A DNA stretch of 64,000 nucleotides from Streptomyces sp. 549 (GCF_030124175.1 NZ_JASKMT010000012.1:101380-165379); one strand, 5' to 3'. Positions 43,416-57,000 are shown, counted from the stretch's first letter. A program made the numbers and translations. Notes: generated by a model not told the origin, from the sequence alone.

Positions 43416-43547
43416 ATGGCACTTCTCGACCTGCAGGCGATGGACACCCCCACCGACGAGGCCGTCGGCGACCTCGCCACCGGCAGTCAGGTGAGCCTGC
43501 TCATCTGCGAGTACAGCTCGCTCAGCGTCACCCTGTGCACCCCGTGA
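43416..43547 (+). CDS. amfS: Class III lanthipeptide precursor, AmfS/SapB type
   Basis: A 43-residue precursor, too short for routine gene calling. The leader MALLDLQAMDTPTDEAVGDL contains the LLDLQ recognition motif of RamS/AmfS leaders. The core (residues 22-43) starts TGSQVSLLIC and ends SVTLCTP and carries two SxxSxxxC units: Ser24, Ser27, Cys31 and Ser34, Ser37, Cys41. By analogy with SapB, Ser24 and Ser34 become dehydroalanine and Ser27-Cys31 and Ser37-Cys41 form lanthionines. From memory the core differs from S. griseus AmfS at about two places. The product is a surfactant peptide for aerial hyphae. ATG 43416 follows GAAAGGGAA. Confidence 0.95.
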   Translation: MALLDLQAMDTPTDEAVGDLATGSQVSLLICEYSSLSVTLCTP

Positions 43548-43572
43548 CGCAGCTCTCCCGCGTCTGACGGGT

Positions 43573-43657
43573 GAGGCCGCGCGGCCTCCGTTCGCCGCGC
43601 GGCCCATCCCGCACCCGGGTCCCGGGCCGGGCCCCTCGGGCCCACCCGGGACCCGGG
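43573..43657 (+). terminator. Double stem-loop after amfS
   Basis: GAGGCCGCGCGGCCTC (43573-43588) is a perfect palindrome. A second stem pairs CCCGGGTCCCGGG (43614-43626) with CCCGGGACCCGGG (43645-43657) around an 18-base loop. Together they would end most transcripts after amfS or guard its 3' end, giving more peptide than transporter mRNA. Confidence 0.65.
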
Positions 43658-43783
43658 CGCGCGCCCCTCCCGGCACCGCCCGGCGCACTGACGGCCGCGC
43701 ACGGCCCCTGACGGCGGCACGCCGTCCGAACCCCGCCCGCAGGTGTCTGCACCCGCCCGCACCGACGAAGGAGGGCCCCGGAC

Positions 43784-45544
43784 ATGGCCCCGGCCCCGCA
43801 GGCCGCCGCGGTCGCCTCCCCGGAGGCAGCCGACCGTCTGCTGCGCGCCGCGGTCCGGCACAGCGCCGGCCGGGTCGCCGCCCTGCTGGCCTGCGCGGCG
43901 GCAGCCGCCGCTGCGGCCGTGGCGCTGCCCGCCGTACTGGGCCGCACGCTGGACCTGCTTCTCGCCGGTGACCCGCAGGCGCAGCGCTGGCTGCTGCTGG
44001 CCGCCGCCCTGATCGGCGCGGGCGCGGCCCTGGACGCCACCACCGCCTGGCTCGGCGGTACCACCGGCGCCCGCTCCACCGCCTGGGTCCGCCGCCGCTG
44101 CGTCGGCCGGCTGCTGGCCACCGAACCCCGGCACGGCGCGGGGTTCTCCGCCGGTGACCTCGGCACCCGGCTGACCGTCAACGCGGCCGACACCGGCACC
44201 GCACCCGTCACCTGCGCCACCGGAGTGGCCTCGCTGCTCACCCCCGTCGGCGGGCTGGTCGGCCTCTTCCTCATCGACGTGTGGACCGCCGCCGCGTTCC
44301 TCCTCGGCGTGCCCCTGCTGATCCTGCTGCTGCGCGCCTTCGCCCGGGGCACCGCCGCCACCGTCGGCGCCTACCAGGAGGTTCAGGGCCGGATCGCGGG
44401 CCGCCTGGTCGAGGCCCTGGCCGGGGCGCGCACCGTCGCCGCGGCCGGCACCGCCGCCCGCGAACGCGCCCGCATCCTCGCGCCGCTCACCGAACTCGAC
44501 GCGGAGGGACGGCAGACCTGGCGGCTCTACGGCCGGGCCGTGGCCCGCACCGGGGTGCTCATGCCGCTGCTGGCGACGGTCGTGCTGGCCGTCGGCGGGC
44601 TGCGGCTCGCCGACGGGCACCTCACCGTCGGCGCGCTGCTGGCCGCCTCCCGCTACGCGGTGCTGGCCGGCGGCGTCGGGGCGGTGACCGGCGCGCTCAG
44701 CGCGCTCGTCCGCAGTCGTACCGCCGCCCGGCGCACCGCCGCCCTGCTTGACCTGCCCGCGGTGCCGCACGGCACCCGGGCGCTGCCACCGGACGGCCCA
44801 GGCACGCTGGAGCTGTGCCGGGTCGGAGTGCGCCGGGACGGCCTGCTGCTGCTGCACGACGTCGACCTGGTGGTGCCCGGCGGGACGACGACCGCCGTCG
44901 TCGGCCGCTCGGGCGCCGGCAAGTCGCTGCTGGCGGCCGTCGCCGGCCGGCTCACCGATCCCGACGAGGGCGTGGTGCTGCTCGACGGCGTGCCGCTGCA
45001 CACCCTGGAACCCGGCCGGCTGCGCCGTGAGGTCGGCTACGCCTTCGAACGGCCCGCGCTGTTCGGCGGGACCGTCGAGGAGGCCCTTGCCTTCGGCGCC
45101 CACCGCCCACCGGCCGCCGAGCTGCGCGCGGCGGCCGGTGCGGCGGACGCCCACGGCTTCGTGACCCGGCTGCCGCACGGCTACACCACGCCGCTCGCCG
45201 ACGCGCCGATGTCCGGCGGGGAGGCGCAACGCCTGGGCCTGGCACGGTGCTTCGCGCACGCCGGGCGGCTGCTGATCCTGGACGACGCCACCTCCAGCCT
45301 GGACACCGTCACCGAACGCCGGGTCAGCCGCGCATTGACCCGGCAGGTCAGGCCCGGCACCCGGCTGGTCGTCGCACACCGGGTCTCCTCCGCCGCCCGC
45401 GCCGACCTCGTGGTGTGGCTGGACGGCGGACGGGTGCGGGCGGTGGCACCGCACGCCGAGCTGTGGCGGGACCCCGCCTACCGCGCCGCGTTCGCCGACG
45501 CCCCCGAGCCCGGGGCGCACGCGGAGAAGGGGGAGGAACGATGA
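43784..45544 (+). CDS. amfB: ABC exporter half-transporter of the amf cluster
   Basis: A 586-residue fused membrane-ATPase half transporter. Six helices lie in about 20-300; the ATPase follows with Walker A VVGRSGAGKSLLAA (about 375), signature MSGGEAQRLGLARC (about 478), Walker B LLILDDATSSLD (about 498) and an H-loop His in VVAHRVSS. ATG 43784 has GAAGGAGGG 10 bp before it. It overlaps the next half transporter by 4 bases (ATGA), so the two form a heterodimer, as in RamA/RamB. Role: export of the modified lanthipeptide. No peptidase domain is fused, so leader removal must be done by another protease. The B/A naming follows recalled S. griseus order. Confidence 0.9.
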   Translation: MAPAPQAAAVASPEAADRLLRAAVRHSAGRVAALLACAAAAAAAAVALPAVLGRTLDLLLAGDPQAQRWLLLAAALIGAGAALDATTAWLGGTTGARSTAWVRRRCVGRLLATEPRHGAGFSAGDLGTRLTVNAADTGTAPVTCATGVASLLTPVGGLVGLFLIDVWTAAAFLLGVPLLILLLRAFARGTAATVGAYQEVQGRIAGRLVEALAGARTVAAAGTAARERARILAPLTELDAEGRQTWRLYGRAVARTGVLMPLLATVVLAVGGLRLADGHLTVGALLAASRYAVLAGGVGAVTGALSALVRSRTAARRTAALLDLPAVPHGTRALPPDGPGTLELCRVGVRRDGLLLLHDVDLVVPGGTTTAVVGRSGAGKSLLAAVAGRLTDPDEGVVLLDGVPLHTLEPGRLRREVGYAFERPALFGGTVEEALAFGAHRPPAAELRAAAGAADAHGFVTRLPHGYTTPLADAPMSGGEAQRLGLARCFAHAGRLLILDDATSSLDTVTERRVSRALTRQVRPGTRLVVAHRVSSAARADLVVWLDGGRVRAVAPHAELWRDPAYRAAFADAPEPGAHAEKGEER

Positions 45545-47448
45545 GGAGAACTCCGTCGGCCGAGCCCGCCGAGCCCGTCGAGCAGACCATGCAGGCGGGG
45601 GAGGACCCGGCCGGGACGGGGGCCGTCTCGACCGGTCGCGGCCCCGCGCCTGCCGGTGAGGCGCCCGGGCGCCGGGGCCGCGGCGCGCTGCGCCGGGTGA
45701 TGGCACAGGCCTGGCCGTTCCTCGGGCGCCGCAAGCGGGCGCTGGCCGTCCTGGGCGGATGGTCCCTGCTGGAGTCGCTGCAGACCTTCCTCGGCGGCTA
45801 CGGCGTGGCCCGCGCCCTGGACGACGGCTTCCTCGCCGGGGACCCGGCGACCGGCCTGTGGTGGCTGGCCCTGGCCGCGGTGGCGATCCTGCTCGGCGGA
45901 GCCGCCGTCCGGGGCGTGTTCACCGGGCTTGCCGGCCTGGTGGAACCGCTGCGGGACGGCCTGGTGCGCCGGGCGGTGACCCGGGCTCTGGACACCGCTG
46001 TCGCGGACCCGGCACGGGCCGACGACTCGGCGGTCTCCCGGCTGGTCCACCAGACCGAGATCGCCCGGGACGGCTTCGCCGGGGTGGTGCTGACCGCGCG
46101 TTCCTTCGTCTTCGTCGCGGCGGGCGCGCTCCTCGGCCTTGGCACGCTCGCCCCGCCGCTGCTGCCGATCGTCGTGGTGCCCCTGGTGTGCGGGGTGGGC
46201 CTGTTCCTGGCCACGCTGCGGCCGATGGCCGCCCGGCAGCGCGAGTTCCTCGACGCCGACGAGCAACTGGCCGCGCACGTCGGTGCGGTGGGCTCCGGAC
46301 TCCGGGACGTCGCCGCCTGCGGCGGGCAGCGGAGCGTGGCCGGACGGGCCGACGGGCTCGTCGCAGCGGAGGCCGACGCCGCCCGTGCGCTGGCCCGTTG
46401 GGCGGCGGCCCGCACCTTGGCGCTCGCCGTCGCCGGGCAACTACCCATCCTGCTGGTGCTGCTGGCGACGCCCTGGCTGCTGGACCAGGGGGTGACCGCG
46501 GGGGTACTGGCCGGGGCGCTCACCTATCTGACGCAGGCTCTGCTGCCCGCGCTGCACGCCCTGATGAGCGCGCTCGGCGCTGCGGGCACCCGCCTGGTCG
46601 TCGTACTCGACCGCTTCGGCCCGCCCCCGCCCCTGCCTCCGTCCTCGGCCTCGCCCGCACGTCCGTCCCCGCCACCGACCACCGGTCCGGACGACCCGGC
46701 GGTGGCGCTGCGCGGCGTCACCTTCGCCTACGGGGCGTCGGCGCAACCGGTCGTCGAGAACCTGGACCTGACGGTCCGGCACGGCGAGCACCTGGCGGTC
46801 GTCGGTCCCAGCGGCATCGGCAAGTCCACCCTGACCGCGCTGGTGGCGGGCCTGCTCAGCCCGCAGCGCGGCACGGTGGCGCTCGACGGCGTCCCGCTGA
46901 CCGGCCGCCCGCGGCACCCGTCCGGCCGGGCTGGGCCGACTGGGCCGGCTGGGCCGGACGTGTCGGGCCGCACCCTCGTGCCCCAGGAGGCGTACGTCTT
47001 CACCGGGTCGGTCCGAGACAACCTCCGCTACCTGCGGCCCGACGCGACCGACCGGTTGCTGGGCGCCAGCGTGGCGGCCCTGGGGCTGGGCCCGCTCGTC
47101 CACCGGCTGGGCGGCCTGGACGCGGTGCTCGAACCGCGGGACCTCTCCCAGGGCGAGCGACAGCTGCTCGCCCTGGGCCGCGCCCACCTGTCGGCGGCAC
47201 CGCTGCTGCTGCTGGACGAGGCGACCTGCCATCTTGATCCGGCCACCGAGGCGGAAGCCGAGCGGGCACTCGCCGCGCGTCCCGGAACGCTCGTCGTCGT
47301 CGCGCACCGGCTGTCGTCGGCCCGCCGCGCCGACCGGGTGCTCGTCATGGACGGCACCCGGGTGGTCACCGGCTCGCACGCGGAACTCCTGCGGCGGTCG
47401 GACCTCTACCGGGAACTGGCGGGCGTCTGGGAGAGCGGTCGGGCCTGA
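45541..47448 (+). CDS. amfA: ABC exporter half-transporter of the amf cluster, second
   Basis: A 635-residue half transporter partnering the one just upstream. An N-terminal disordered, acidic and Gly-rich tail (about 1-50) comes before six helices (about 60-350). A Pro/Ser-rich linker (about 362-380) leads to the ATPase with Walker A VVGPSGIGKSTLTA (about 421), signature LSQGERQLLALGRA (about 538; Gln for the usual Gly), Walker B LLLLDEATCHLD (about 560) and VVAHRLSSARR. Start ATG 45541 lies in the previous stop. The gene ends 40 bp before the convergent regulator amfR. Confidence 0.9.
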   Translation: MRRTPSAEPAEPVEQTMQAGEDPAGTGAVSTGRGPAPAGEAPGRRGRGALRRVMAQAWPFLGRRKRALAVLGGWSLLESLQTFLGGYGVARALDDGFLAGDPATGLWWLALAAVAILLGGAAVRGVFTGLAGLVEPLRDGLVRRAVTRALDTAVADPARADDSAVSRLVHQTEIARDGFAGVVLTARSFVFVAAGALLGLGTLAPPLLPIVVVPLVCGVGLFLATLRPMAARQREFLDADEQLAAHVGAVGSGLRDVAACGGQRSVAGRADGLVAAEADAARALARWAAARTLALAVAGQLPILLVLLATPWLLDQGVTAGVLAGALTYLTQALLPALHALMSALGAAGTRLVVVLDRFGPPPPLPPSSASPARPSPPPTTGPDDPAVALRGVTFAYGASAQPVVENLDLTVRHGEHLAVVGPSGIGKSTLTALVAGLLSPQRGTVALDGVPLTGRPRHPSGRAGPTGPAGPDVSGRTLVPQEAYVFTGSVRDNLRYLRPDATDRLLGASVAALGLGPLVHRLGGLDAVLEPRDLSQGERQLLALGRAHLSAAPLLLLDEATCHLDPATEAEAERALAARPGTLVVVAHRLSSARRADRVLVMDGTRVVTGSHAELLRRSDLYRELAGVWESGRA

Positions 47449-47488
47449 GCCGCCCGTGGCGGTCACGCCCGGAGCCGCCGTGTCCCGC

Positions 47489-48094
47489 TCACATCCAGCC
47501 GGCGCCCTGCGAGATGCGGATGGCGTCCATCCGGTTGCGGGCGCCGACCTTGCGGGTCGCCGCGGCCATGTAGTTGCGCACGGTCCCCCTCGACAGGCAC
47601 AGGCTCTGTGCGATGTCCGCGACCGAGCGGCCCTCCGCCGCCAGCGACAGCACGGTCAGCTCGCGCGGGGTCAGCGGCATCTCGGCCGCCTGGAGAAAGC
47701 CGAAGGCCAGCGACTCGTCGACGAACCGCTCGCCCCGGCGGACCGTGCGTATCGCCTCCGCCAGGGTGCCGGCCGGTGCGTTGCGGTCCACGAAGCCGAG
47801 CGCGCCGGCGTCGAACGCCTTGCGCAGGGTGCCCGGACGGTCGGCGTTGGCCAGCACCAGCAGCGCGCCCTCCTGGCCGAGGCCGCCCCGGGCCAGCTCC
47901 AGTGCCTCCAGCAGCGCCACGGAACCCGGGGAGTCGACATCAACGGTGTACACGTCCGGACGATCGCACCGGATGCGGTCCGCAAGCCCGCGTCTCCCCA
48001 CCGAGGTCACCAGGAAACCGGGCTCGGCGCGGAGTAACGCGACCAGCGCGGACCGGAACAGAACGGCCTCGTGCACCACCAGAACCCGGGTCAT
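47489..48094 (-). CDS. amfR: LuxR-type activator of the lanthipeptide cluster, AmfR/RamR
   Basis: A 201-residue NarL/FixJ-type regulator. The receiver (about 1-120) is atypical: the usual acidic pair is replaced by VVHEAV, while an Asp remains in the phosphoacceptor region (TVDVDSPGS, about 53). This suits an orphan regulator with non-standard activation, as in RamR. The C-terminal HTH (about 135-195) reads LTPRELTVLSLAAEGRSVADIAQSL, then LSRGTVRNYM. Codon 20 is TTA (48035-48037), the codon read by the bldA tRNA, so synthesis is probably developmentally delayed. It is convergent with amfTSBA. ATG 48094; a longer frame exists but has no support. Confidence 0.9.
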   Translation of the reverse strand: MTRVLVVHEAVLFRSALVALLRAEPGFLVTSVGRRGLADRIRCDRPDVYTVDVDSPGSVALLEALELARGGLGQEGALLVLANADRPGTLRKAFDAGALGFVDRNAPAGTLAEAIRTVRRGERFVDESLAFGFLQAAEMPLTPRELTVLSLAAEGRSVADIAQSLCLSRGTVRNYMAAATRKVGARNRMDAIRISQGAGWM

Positions 48095-48380
48095 TCCCCA
48101 CCCTCTCGTCTCGATTCGGCGGCACGCCCCGGCTCCACGCCCCCGTCGGCCGGACGCCGCCACATGTCCCCCGTGCATGTGCCCGGGGTGGCGGGCGGGG
48201 AACGCTACTGCCCGGTCCACCGGCCGCCACTTGGAGCGCGGGCACATGAATCACGCTCCGGCGCGCGGTTGAATGCGCCCCCTTGCACACTTCCGGAACG
48301 GGGTACTCCCGCCTCTCTCAGCCAGCCGGTGCAAGCCGCTGCCCATCGTTTCGGCACACGCACACACACGCACGCACGTA
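48095..48380. promoter_or_regulatory. amfR upstream region with CA-rich tract
   Basis: About 290 bp without a gene. It must hold the amfR promoter (minus strand), but no clear hexamers were recognised. A (CA)n-like tract with CACACG and CACGCACG units lies at about 48353-48380. Confidence 0.35.
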
Positions 48381-48426
48381 CGCCCGCCCGTCCCGGCGGG
48401 CGTACGCGTGCCGGGACGGGCGGGCG
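48381..48426 (-). terminator. Terminator after the dodecin gene
   Basis: A perfect 16-bp stem (CGCCCGCCCGTCCCGG, 48381-48396, with 48411-48426) and a 14-base loop, 24 bp beyond the dodecin stop on the minus strand. It also insulates amfR. Confidence 0.75.
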
Positions 48427-48450
48427 TGCAGGGGAGCGGGGCCGGGCACG

Positions 48451-48669
48451 TCAGTCTGCGATGTCCTCCAGCCGGAACCCGACCTTGAGGCCGACCTGGA
48501 AGTGCGCGACCTCGCCGTTCTCGATGTGGCCGCGCACCTGCGTGACCTCGAACCAGTCCATGCCCCGCAGTGTCTGCGAGGCCCGGCCGATGGCGTTGCG
48601 GATCGCGGCGTCCACCCCCTCGTGCGAGGTGCCGACGATCTCGGTGACCCGGTAGGTGTGCTCGCTCAT
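48451..48669 (-). CDS. Dodecin, flavin-storage protein
   Basis: A 72-residue dodecin (MSEHTYRVTEIVGTSHEGVD). It forms a hollow dodecamer that binds FMN/FAD or related flavins and protects them. The conserved Trp (GMDWFEVTQVRGHIENG, about 39) and the C-terminal FQVGLKVGFRLED are present and length is normal. ATG 48669 follows AGGAGACG. It is a single-gene unit between amfR and glgB. Confidence 0.93.
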   Translation of the reverse strand: MSEHTYRVTEIVGTSHEGVDAAIRNAIGRASQTLRGMDWFEVTQVRGHIENGEVAHFQVGLKVGFRLEDIAD

Positions 48670-48823
48670 GTCGTCTCCTGGCGGTTGTCGCGGGTGGTGC
48701 CGGTGGTGCCGGTGGTGTGGGAAGTGCCGTGGGGCGGGACCTGGGATGAAACGCGGCCCTTCCACGGTGCCCCACCGGGCGGGGTCCCGCACCCGGCGCG
48801 CGGCCGGGCGCGGGACGGGGCCC

Positions 48824-51442
48824 TCACGCCGGGCGCAGCCAGACGGTGGCCAGCGGCGGCAGCGTGGGCGTGATGCTCGCGGGCAGGCCGTCCGCGCCCT
48901 GCGGCTCCGCCTTCAGCGGCTCCCGGTTGCCGACGTCGCTGCCGCCGTACCGCAGGTCGTCGGTGTTGAGCACCTCCTGCCAGGCGGCGGCGTCCCCGGG
49001 GACGCCCAGCCGGTAGCCCTGGCGGACCACGGGGGAGAAGTTGCTCACCGCCAGCAGCGGAGACCCGTCGGCGGCGTACCGGAGGAAGGCGAAGACGTTG
49101 TCCTCCGCCGCGCCTCCGTCCACCCAGGAGAAGCCGCCCGGCTCGGTGTCCCGCTCCCACAGGGCGGGCGCGGCGGTGTAGACCCGGTTGAGGTCCTTGA
49201 CCAGGTCCCGCACGCCCCGGTGGTCGGCGGCTGCCGAGTACGTCGGGTCGAGCAGCCACCAGTCGGGGCCGTGCGGCTCGGACCACTCGGCGCCCTGTGC
49301 GAACTCCTGGCCCATGAAGAGCAGCTGCTTGCCGGGGTGCGCCCACATGTAGCCCAGGTACGCCCGGTGGTTCGCCCGCTGCTGCCACCAGTCGCCGGGC
49401 ATCTTCGACACCAGCGAGCCCTTGCCGTGCACCACCTCGTCGTGGCTGATCGGCAGCACGTAGTTCTCCGAGTAGGCGTACACCATGGAGAACGTCATCT
49501 CACCGTGGTGGTACTTGCGGTGCACCGGCTCCTTGCTGACGTACTCCAGCGAGTCGTGCATCCAGCCCATGTTCCACTTCAGGCCGAAGCCCAGACCGCC
49601 GAACCCGCCAGGCCCGACGTGGTGGGTGGCGCGGGTGACGCCGTCCCAGGCGGTGGACTCCTCGGCGATGGTCACCGCGCCCGGGCAGCGCCGGTACACC
49701 GTGGCGTTCATCTCCTGCAGGAACGCCACCGCGTCCGGGTTCTCCCGGCCGCCGTGCTCGTTCGGCGACCACTGGCCGTCCTCCCGGGAGTAGTCCAGGT
49801 AGAGCATCGAGGCCACCGCGTCGACCCGCAGGCCGTCGATGTGGAACTCCTCGCACCAGTACACGGCGTTGGCCACCAGGAAGTTGCGCACCTCGCGGCG
49901 GCCGTAGTCGAACTCCAGCGTGCCCCAGTCGGGGTGCTCGGCCCGCTGCGGATCCGGGTGCTCGTACAGCGCGGCCCCGTCGAACCGGGCCAGCGCCCAC
50001 TCGTCCTTCGGGAAGTGCGCCGGCACCCAGTCCACGATCACCCCGATGCCCGCCTGGTGCAGGGCGTCCACCAGGTGCTTGAAGTCGTCGGGAGTGCCCA
50101 GCCGCGCGGTCGGCGCGTAGAAGCCGGTGACCTGGTAGCCCCACGAACCGCCGAACGGGTGCTCGGCGACGGGCAGCAGCTCCACGTGGGTGAAGCCGAG
50201 GTCCCGGACGTACGTCGGCAGTTGGTCGGCCAGCTCCCGGTAGCCCAGGCCGGGCCGCCACGACGCCAGGTGCACCTCGTAGACGGAGAACGGCGACGCG
50301 TGCACCGGGCGGTCGCCGCGGTGCGCCATCCACTGCTCGTCCCGCCACTCGTAGCCGGAGGTGTGCACCACGGACGCGGTGGCCGGCGGGCACTCGGTGC
50401 GGCGGGCCATCGGGTCGGCTCGCAGGGTGTGGCTGCCGTCCGCCCGGCAGATGTCGAACTTGTACAGCGCGCCGTCGCCCACCCCCGGCAGGAACAGCTC
50501 CCAGACGCCGCTGGACCCCAGCGACCGCATCGGGAACGCCGTGCCGTCCCAGTAGTTGAAGTCGCCGGCGACGCGCACCCCGAGAGCGTTGGGAGCCCAC
50601 ACGGTGAACCGGGTGCCGGCGACGCCCTGGTGGGTCATGGTCCGGGCGCCGAGCGCGTGCCACAGCTCCTCGTGGCGGCCCTCGCCCAGCAGGTGCAGGT
50701 CGAGGTCGCCGAGCGAGGGCAGCAGCCGGTAGGGGTCGTCGACCTCCACCGTGTTCATCTTGTCCTGCCCGTCCTGCCCGTCCTGCCCGTCCTGCCCGCC
50801 GTAGTGCACCAGCAGCCGGTAGGCGGGCAGCTGCCCGCTGGTGTCCGGCGGGAGCACGGCGCTGAAGAGTCCGTCCCCGTCGTCGTGCAGTGCGGCGCGC
50901 AGCCCGCCGGCGACCACCACCTCCACGGAGGTGGCGTACGGCCGCAGCGTGCGGACCACGACACCGTCGGCCACCGGGTGCGCACCGAGCAGCGCGTGCG
51001 GGTCGTGGTGCTCGCCGTGCAGCAGCCGGCGGCGGTCGACGCCGCCGAGCGGCGCCGCCGCGAGCGCGGCGCCTGCGGCGGGTGAGGGGGGCGAGGTCGC
51101 GGCGGCGGGCGCGGCCTTCGGGGGCCGGGTCGCGGTTCTCCGGGCCCTGGAAGCGGGCTTCACGGCGGGCGGCGCAGGCTCGGAAGCAGCGGGTGCGGTC
51201 TCGGAAGCGGCCGGTTCGGCGGTCGGTGCGGTGTCCGGTGCAGCCTCCGGGCGGGCAGGCGCGGCGTCCGGTGCGGCTTCGGCAGCGACTGGCTCGGCGG
51301 TCGGCGCGGCGGTCGGGGAGTCGGCCGGGGAGGCGTCGGCCTCGGGGCCGGCCCCCTCGGGGGCGCCGGTGCTGCCGCTGCGGGGGGCGGGCGGGGCGGA
51401 GGCGGGGCGGAAGGTTTCCGGTACCTCGGAGCGGGCGGTCAC
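48824..51442 (-). CDS. glgB: 1,4-alpha-glucan branching enzyme with long N-terminal extension
   Basis: An 872-residue GH13 branching enzyme adding alpha-1,6 branches to the glucan made by GlgE. GTG 51442 follows GGGAGAA; longer frames toward 53080 overlap mak and are shadows. Residues 1 to about 130 are a disordered Ala/Pro/Glu/Thr tail (repeats of [12 protein letters not shown] and similar). CBM48-like modules follow ([39 protein letters not shown], about 310), then the GH13 barrel with [24 protein letters not shown] (nucleophile Asp), TIAEESTAW (acid Glu) and [11 protein letters not shown] (third Asp). Last gene of glgE-treS-mak-glgB, 68 bp after mak. Confidence 0.95.
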   Translation of the reverse strand: MTARSEVPETFRPASAPPAPRSGSTGAPEGAGPEADASPADSPTAAPTAEPVAAEAAPDAAPARPEAAPDTAPTAEPAASETAPAASEPAPPAVKPASRARRTATRPPKAAPAAATSPPSPAAGAALAAAPLGGVDRRRLLHGEHHDPHALLGAHPVADGVVVRTLRPYATSVEVVVAGGLRAALHDDGDGLFSAVLPPDTSGQLPAYRLLVHYGGQDGQDGQDGQDKMNTVEVDDPYRLLPSLGDLDLHLLGEGRHEELWHALGARTMTHQGVAGTRFTVWAPNALGVRVAGDFNYWDGTAFPMRSLGSSGVWELFLPGVGDGALYKFDICRADGSHTLRADPMARRTECPPATASVVHTSGYEWRDEQWMAHRGDRPVHASPFSVYEVHLASWRPGLGYRELADQLPTYVRDLGFTHVELLPVAEHPFGGSWGYQVTGFYAPTARLGTPDDFKHLVDALHQAGIGVIVDWVPAHFPKDEWALARFDGAALYEHPDPQRAEHPDWGTLEFDYGRREVRNFLVANAVYWCEEFHIDGLRVDAVASMLYLDYSREDGQWSPNEHGGRENPDAVAFLQEMNATVYRRCPGAVTIAEESTAWDGVTRATHHVGPGGFGGLGFGLKWNMGWMHDSLEYVSKEPVHRKYHHGEMTFSMVYAYSENYVLPISHDEVVHGKGSLVSKMPGDWWQQRANHRAYLGYMWAHPGKQLLFMGQEFAQGAEWSEPHGPDWWLLDPTYSAAADHRGVRDLVKDLNRVYTAAPALWERDTEPGGFSWVDGGAAEDNVFAFLRYAADGSPLLAVSNFSPVVRQGYRLGVPGDAAAWQEVLNTDDLRYGGSDVGNREPLKAEPQGADGLPASITPTLPPLATVWLRPA

Positions 51443-51510
51443 GGGACGGTTCTCCCTGGAGTCGAGGGTGTGATCCTGCGGGGCGTGCACGGGCGGGGGA
51501 GGGGAGGCGG

Positions 51511-52941
51511 TCAGCGGGCCGCGGCGAGGCGGCGTACCGCGGCGAGCGGGACGGGCAGCCAGTTCGGGCGGTTGCGCGCTTCGTACAGCACCTCGTAGAC
51601 GGCCTTGTCCGTCTCGTGGGCGCGCAGCAGCGCGGGATGCCCGGCCGGATCGATGCCGCCGGCTTCGGCGTAGCCGGCGCAGTAGGCGGCGCGGGCAGCC
51701 GCGGCCCACGCACGGGACGCGTCGCCGGCGCCGCGCTGGCCCGCCGCGTAGTCGAAGGACCGCAGCATGCCGGCGACGTCCCGCAGCACGGGCTGCGGAC
51801 GGCGGCGTTCGGCCAGCGGCCTGGCCGGCTCGCCCTCGAAGTCGATGAGCGTCCAGCCGCCCGCCGCGGCCGTGCCGTGCGGGGCCGGACTGTGCGGGCT
51901 CGGGCCGTGCAGTGCCTGGCCGAGGTGCAGGTCCCCGTGCACCCGCTGCACCGCGCAGCCGCCGCCGGACCGGGCGAGGTCGTGGATCGCGCCGAACGCC
52001 TGGTGCAGCCCCGACCGGTAGGGGCGCAGCTGCGGGACGGCCGCGGCGACCGCCTCCAGGCGTTCGGCCATGCCGTCGGCGAGCGCGGCCAGCCGGTCGC
52101 CGCGCAGGACGCACGTCGGCAGGGAACGGGCGAGCGCGGTGTGCACATCGGCGGTGGCCCGGCCCAGGGAGTGCGCGGCCGAGGAGAAGTCGGCGTGCCG
52201 CTCCAGCGCGCGCAGGGCAAGCTGCCAGCCGTCGGTGGTGCGCGGCAGGAACGGCTGGAGCACGCCCAGCGTGACGGGGTCGGCGGCCGGCACCTCGAAC
52301 CAGGCGACGGGCGCCGGCACCCGGTCGCAGCCGCTGCGGGCGAGCGCCAGCGGCAGTTCCAGGTCGGGGTTGACGCCGGGGCTGACCCGGCGGAACAGCT
52401 TGAGGATGTAGGTGTCCCCGTAGACGACCGAGGAGTTGGACTGCTCGGCGAGGAGCGGACGCGGTCGCAGGCCCGACGGGATGGCGCTGCCCGGCTCCCG
52501 CCGGAACCGCAGCCCGCCCAGGCGGCCCGGGGCGCGGAGACGTTCCAGCAGCAGTGCGGTCAGGCGCGGATCGGGCACCGCGTCGTACAGCGCCAGGCCG
52601 CGCAGCGGGCCGTCGGAGGGCCTGCCGATCAGTGCGGGCGCCAGTAACGGCGGCAGCACCGGGCGGGTGCCGACCAGCAGTTGGTAGCAGTCCGCCTCCT
52701 CGCCCTGGTGCGCGCGCACCAGCAGGTGCAGCAGCCCCGGTGTGGCGCTGCCCGTCGTACACGGCAGGAGTTCGGTGGCGGCGGCCAGGGAGAGCCCGTC
52801 CAGCGGACGGCCCTTGCCGGCGAACCAGCGCTGCCGGGGCAGCCAGTGGATGAGCAGTGGAACGAGCGAGCGCAGCAACGCCGGGTCGTCTGTCTCGTCG
52901 ACAGCAACATGGGGCGAGGAGCTGTCCGGCTTCGCGGTCAT
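51511..52941 (-). CDS. mak: Maltokinase (Mak/Pep2)
   Basis: A 476-residue maltokinase that phosphorylates maltose to maltose-1-phosphate with ATP, the donor for GlgE. The N-terminal cap starts around [14 protein letters not shown] (about 33). The phosphotransferase fold follows, with [13 protein letters not shown] (ATP-binding Lys, about 175), the catalytic loop [15 protein letters not shown] (Asp, about 330) and [13 protein letters not shown] (metal Asp, about 355). ATG 52941 is the first in a good context. The 224-bp gap from treS, with a stem-loop and an AT-richer patch (about 52960-53010), suggests mak and glgB may also have their own promoter. Confidence 0.95.
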   Translation of the reverse strand: MTAKPDSSSPHVAVDETDDPALLRSLVPLLIHWLPRQRWFAGKGRPLDGLSLAAATELLPCTTGSATPGLLHLLVRAHQGEEADCYQLLVGTRPVLPPLLAPALIGRPSDGPLRGLALYDAVPDPRLTALLLERLRAPGRLGGLRFRREPGSAIPSGLRPRPLLAEQSNSSVVYGDTYILKLFRRVSPGVNPDLELPLALARSGCDRVPAPVAWFEVPAADPVTLGVLQPFLPRTTDGWQLALRALERHADFSSAAHSLGRATADVHTALARSLPTCVLRGDRLAALADGMAERLEAVAAAVPQLRPYRSGLHQAFGAIHDLARSGGGCAVQRVHGDLHLGQALHGPSPHSPAPHGTAAAGGWTLIDFEGEPARPLAERRRPQPVLRDVAGMLRSFDYAAGQRGAGDASRAWAAAARAAYCAGYAEAGGIDPAGHPALLRAHETDKAVYEVLYEARNRPNWLPVPLAAVRRLAAAR

Positions 52942-53099
52942 GGCGTCCTTCCCCCGGGCACACGAAATCTACGCAAAGTGTCCCGGATTGCGGCAATGAC
53001 TGTCCGTCTGTGCGGGACGTGTTGAGGGGAGATCGACCGTGCGGCGGATGGTGGCTACGCCGCACGGGTGCTTCCTGCACGAGTGTTGTAGAGGGTGCC

Positions 53100-53135
53100 C
53101 ACGGCGGCCCGGAGGAAACCGGCCGGACCGCCGTG
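53100..53135 (-). terminator. Stem-loop between treS and mak
   Basis: CACGGCGG (53100-53107) pairs with CCGCCGTG (53128-53135) around a GC-rich loop, 31 bp beyond treS. The stem is short, so it may only weaken read-through into mak. Confidence 0.45.
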
Positions 53136-53165
53136 ACTCGTGCGGTACCCGAGGTTGACGCCGGC

Positions 53166-57000
<3,835 letters not shown>

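Noticed and set aside
48353..48380. CA-rich tract as a CRISPR or regulatory repeat
   Set aside because: Only a short dinucleotide-like tract, with no spacers or regular unit.
51443..53080. Upstream extension of the glgB frame through mak
   Set aside because: It overlaps the whole of mak in another frame; GTG 51442 has a ribosome binding site and a sensible N-terminus.
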